The notes under the pieces are model-generated. The model ran no database searches, was not told where the DNA came from, and saw only the letters and a list, made by a program, of their open reading frames with translations. A stretch of 64,000 nt of DNA. Source: Meandrina meandrites (lineage: Eukaryota > Cnidaria > Anthozoa > Scleractinia > Meandrinidae). The position numbers and the translations under genes are program-made. The stretch is taken from the NCBI GenBank assembly GCA_963693305.1, contig OY855910.1, positions 19,622,362 to 19,686,361 of the forward strand, written 5' to 3'. Positions 60,733 to 64,000 of this stretch are shown piece by piece (position 1 is the stretch's first letter; each line of letters opens with the position of its first letter).

Positions 60733-63289
60733 TAGTAGCGTTATAGTGTACAAGTAGCTTTCATATTACATTAAAGAAGCGAAACTGTCCGACCCAAATT
60801 ATGAAAAGTGTCTGATATTTTAATGAGTTAGGTCTTAATGCAAACATTTTGTTTCTTTGTAACACCATTGATCCTGCTGTATGTCGATCAGTCTGTTTCA
60901 TATGAGAGTCCTTTCCCCCTCTCCACTCCCTGATCTGGGCGAGGGAAGAAGGACCTGAGATTCAGTTGCCTCGGGACCATTACATTTCCCGCGCTGTGCT
61001 GGTGTCTAAAAACCCATACTTGTTCTTTTACGCAGACACTCTTTGCAAAACACGTGACAAGCGGAAGGAACGTCTGCACAGGAGGCTGAACCCTTAGCTT
61101 CCTCGTCTGAAAAGCTCAAATTTGCTACCCTATCTCAGGCTAAGTTAAATTGTAAACCCAATCTCAGACCGGAAGTGACGAGGGTGTCTTGTCTTTTTTT
61201 TTTTTACCACAGTATTACAATATGGCTATTTATGGCTATTTATGTACACACATTTCAGAACAATCTGATTTTGATGTGCAACAAAAATGTAATTTTGACA
61301 TTCAACGACCCCAGGTTAGACTTAAAGACCAACATTGGAACCCCAGAACATAGGGGCTGCTCGTAGTCTAATGGGATCCCATTCGACGGGACATATGAAG
61401 GTAGCACTGCCCTTCGCTACCGCGTTAAGCCAATGCGTGATCAATCCGTGATCAATTTTTGCTTTAATATCACTTAAAATGTCTTGACTGCTCTGAGAGC
61501 CCATCCATCTTTTGGTTTAGCTGCCGTGATATCTTTCTTCCACTAACAAAATCCCTAAAAATAATTTCTTACAATTTAGCAGAAATCATCTTCGCAAAGG
61601 CATAGTTTTGCTTCTGGAAAGGTATTTACTCAAAGACAAGGCTTGTTTTGAATAGCGCACTGTAGCCATGGAAAAAGCCACTTAAAACAAGAAACATGCA
61701 GTTGCTGAGGACAAAGAATGATCTAAAAGCCCTCTATATTATTTCATGTCGTCAAGACTTGCGAATTTCGCAAGGGCAGCGTGTTCGTGACATGGCTGGT
61801 CATCTGGTTGCGTGACATTTCATTCGAGTTTCGAATGTCAATCCGCAACGCTGATACCGATAGCAAAATGTATGGAAAATCGACTAAATGGCCCTAAATT
61901 CCAATAACAGAAAGCTTGGGATGGTGTAAACAATAATGATGTGGCACTGAGATGGATGTGCGCCCAGTTTTGGTATGTTTCTTAAGACTATTTCTTGAGT
62001 ATTCTTGAGACTATTTTGCAATGCATTTTGTGCTTGGGGTCGGACAGTTTCGCTTCTTGTTCGCAAATTATTTAGGTGAAATTTGTTTTAAACTTGCTAT
62101 TACACTGTATAAACACTAACACTTGCTATCACCAAAGTTCGATGTTGCATTCTTCCAGTGACGGCGTACGGAAAAGGCGAGAAATCTCTGAGACAGCGCG
62201 TAAACTCAGATTGGTTCCCGGTTGCTTAGAGAATGTTTCTTAGTTGAACTGAAGCTTTCAGCAGTGCTCCTTAATGCTAAAATCAGTTTGCCAGGTGTGT
62301 GTATTTACTGACCTTGCATTTGCTGGTTAGAGTCTTTCTTAGTTGAAGCTTATTTCAACGGTGCTTCTAAGCGCTAAAATCAGTTCGCTAGTTGTTTTAC
62401 CAAGTGTGTTTTTAGTTAACAAGTGTGTTTTTAGTAAACAGTGCAGTGAGTTGATAGATTTCCCGCCGTTTCGGTGAAATTTCCCCAGGGACCATCGCAG
62501 GGTGTATTTTACATGACGCAAATTGCCCTGTGCCTCCCCACGGTTGAGGGTGACTTTTGTCGCTATGGCACGGTCGCTAAGCTAAAATTTGAATCTTGTG
62601 CCCAAGATAACTGACCACGCATTCAGACATTGCAAAAATGGAAACCCAGCGCTCGAAAACGAGCGCTTTTCGGGTGGTTTAGATAAACTTTGGAACCTTA
62701 GGTGAAGGAAATCGAAAGAAGAATTATCGGCGGCTGTATTGAAGCAATTTTGGCGAGTTTTGACCATTTTTGTGGGATTTATGGAGCTTCGAGTGCGGAC
62801 CGTTGGCGAACTAGGTCGCCTGCCTTTCGTTTCTCTTTAGGGAAAGCACACCTCAGAATGAAAATTTCGTCTTAACAGCTTTAAACCCACTCCAGGAGCA
62901 CAGAAATGTCAAAATAACGTAAGATAAACATAGTGCAAGACATTTTCATTCAAATCTTTAATACAAGTTCTATTTAGAGCAATGTTCAAAGTGTTCTCAA
63001 TACATTGTCTTATCTGCTGAAGACATAACGTAATCGCCAAAATCGAATACAACGTCTGGGCCGCCTGTGTTTGACCGTGTTTTCAATTTTTCTTGAATTT
63101 CTGAAAAGTAGAAAATCGCTGGAACTTTTAAATACGATTTTTAAATATATATCACCAAAGGGTATCTTTGAGCAAAATATGAGTGATTGGCCAAATAGGT
63201 CGGTGACGGAGAGTTCTCGGTCCTAACAGTCAGCCGTTCTTAAACTGTTACCATGCTATGAGTTCTTTTTGGTAACTTTATTAGTATTT

Positions 63290-63470
63290 TGGTGTCTTAC
63301 AAATATGCAAGGCAGCAAGGCATGCCAAGCATGCGAGGCAGAAATCCCTAATCCCAAGAAAAAGACTAACCGCAAGCTACCTAAGCTAACTGTAAGCTAA
63401 CCGGAGTGCCATGCAGGCTAACTGAAATGGCTCGCACACCTCGCTGCCTCAGACTTTGTAACAACCCTAT
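63290..63470. repeat. dispersed repeat related to 6925-7110
   Basis: ATATGCAAGGCAGCAAGGCA, GGCAGAAATCCCTAATCCCA, TAAGCTAACCGGAGTGCCAT and CTCGC(T/A)CACCTCGC text. Inserted in the right part of the outer TTAA MITE. Confidence 0.45.
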
Positions 63471-63512
63471 TTTTGCCTTTATTGCTCAAATGTTCAGCGG
63501 AAACCATCTTAA

Positions 63513-64000
63513 TTAGCTTGATGGGATATAGGTTTGGTTTGAAAAAGATTACTACATTCATGTACGTGATAAAAATAGTAAGTTGCTGTGTAGCACTCTG
63601 TTCAAGTACGATAAAATGTTTTTTCTTAAAAAGTGCTTAAATGTTGTCTTGTTTTGCGAAACGTCTCAGGAATAACCCCTTCATCATTTGAACTTTGCAA
63701 GGGGTTATTCCCAAAACATGATTCTTACATGATTCTTATTGAAACATATAGTTGCTGTTTTTTTTTATATAAAGACATTTTAATTTGTGGATTTTTTTCA
63801 CCTGGTGAAACTACTGAGCTGTATAAATGTGGTATGTTTTCCAAAGTTTACCAACTTACAGGCATAGGTTTGCACTGAAATACAATGGAAAAACATATTG
63901 AACATCTAACAGTGAGATATCTTCTCAAGAACAGGAAGCTAGTTTCAATTTCTGTTTTACTGGTAAAAACAGGAAAGAAATTTAAAAATGTAATTTTTTT
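63513..64000 (+). other. IARS1 intron 10, end of window
   Basis: No exon seen. The 81-codon ORF at 63633 lacks splice support or homology to the synthetase. GAATAACCCCTTC and GGGGTTATTCCC form a hairpin near 63670-63710. Confidence 0.4.

Larger units (their letters stand above)
57848..63243. mobile_element. 5.4-kb giant palindromic element flanked by TTAA
   Basis: TTAA then GAACGGCTGACTGTTAGGAC; right GTCCTAACAGTCAGCCGTTC then TTAA. Arms pair over 57852-58030 with 63060-63239, over about 58870-59290 with 61760-62160, and over about 59850-60020 with 61390-61570, with unpaired stretches between. No transposase is visible. A smaller MITE (60392-60732) sits in the centre. Confidence 0.8.
57516..63512. 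mobile_element. outer TTAA-flanked MITE, split by a 5.4-kb element
   Basis: TTAA then GATGGATTCTGCTTAAAGTT at the left; CAGCGGAAACCATC then TTAA at the right. Left part (57520-57847) matches the complement of 34600-34781; right part (63244-63285, 63470-63512) matches 34239-34320. A repeat related to 6925-7110 (63290-63470) sits in its right part. Confidence 0.7.

Noticed and set aside
63633..63878. Next exon of IARS1
   Set aside because: The peptide shows no synthetase features and lacks matching splice signals; the expected exon 11 must lie beyond the window.

Overview
This is a eukaryotic, AT-rich, intron- and transposon-dense window. The recognisable host genes, together with repeat families that I associate with corals and sea anemones (SAM-domain multicopy ORFs, HIRAN-like ORF remnants, TTAA and hAT-like non-autonomous elements), point to a cnidarian, most likely an anthozoan. 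That assignment is inference; nothing here fixes the species.

Host genes. (1) 482-658, minus: first coding exon of an unidentified acidic protein whose remainder lies left of the window. (2) 2194-4444, plus: a three-exon gene for a 532-residue Pro/Gln/Met-rich protein I do not recognise. (3) 9353-19023, minus: NDUFA5, a complex I subunit, complete in five exons (116 residues). (4) 19228-56177 and beyond, plus: cytosolic-type isoleucyl-tRNA synthetase (IARS1), first ten coding exons (about 278 residues) with introns up to 11.6 kb; the gene runs off the right edge. NDUFA5 and IARS1 are head to head with 204 bp between their ATGs. An in-frame upstream ATG at 19108 would add a 40-residue basic, presequence-like leader to the synthetase.

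Transposable elements fill the introns, often nested. NDUFA5 introns hold a 13-copy hairpin-forming minisatellite, a TIR element with a broken HIRAN-like ORF, and a PIF/Harbinger-like element with TTA target duplications. IARS1 intron 1 holds two hAT-like elements packed with AATCGAT or AATCAATA words. Intron 3 holds a 3.1-kb TIR element containing an inverted array of tRNA-derived SINE units, itself split by a hAT element with a perfect 8-bp duplication. Intron 5 holds a 7.3-kb composite: a long-inverted-repeat transposon coding for a SAM-domain protein, with a full Ty3/gypsy LTR retrotransposon (37563-42364) in one arm and a 71-bp, possibly spliceable MITE in the other. Intron 7 holds an AATCGAAC-rich element and a segmental duplication. 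Intron 10 holds a LINE 3' end with target duplication and a 6-kb nest of two TTAA-flanked elements.

How it fits together: the functional unit is the NDUFA5/IARS1 pair, one protein of mitochondrial respiration and one of translation, driven from a very compact shared promoter. Cnidarians have lost most mitochondrial tRNAs and mitochondrial aminoacyl-tRNA synthetases, so a cytosolic IARS with an optional presequence is the most biologically interesting feature. The rest records several generations of transposon insertion.
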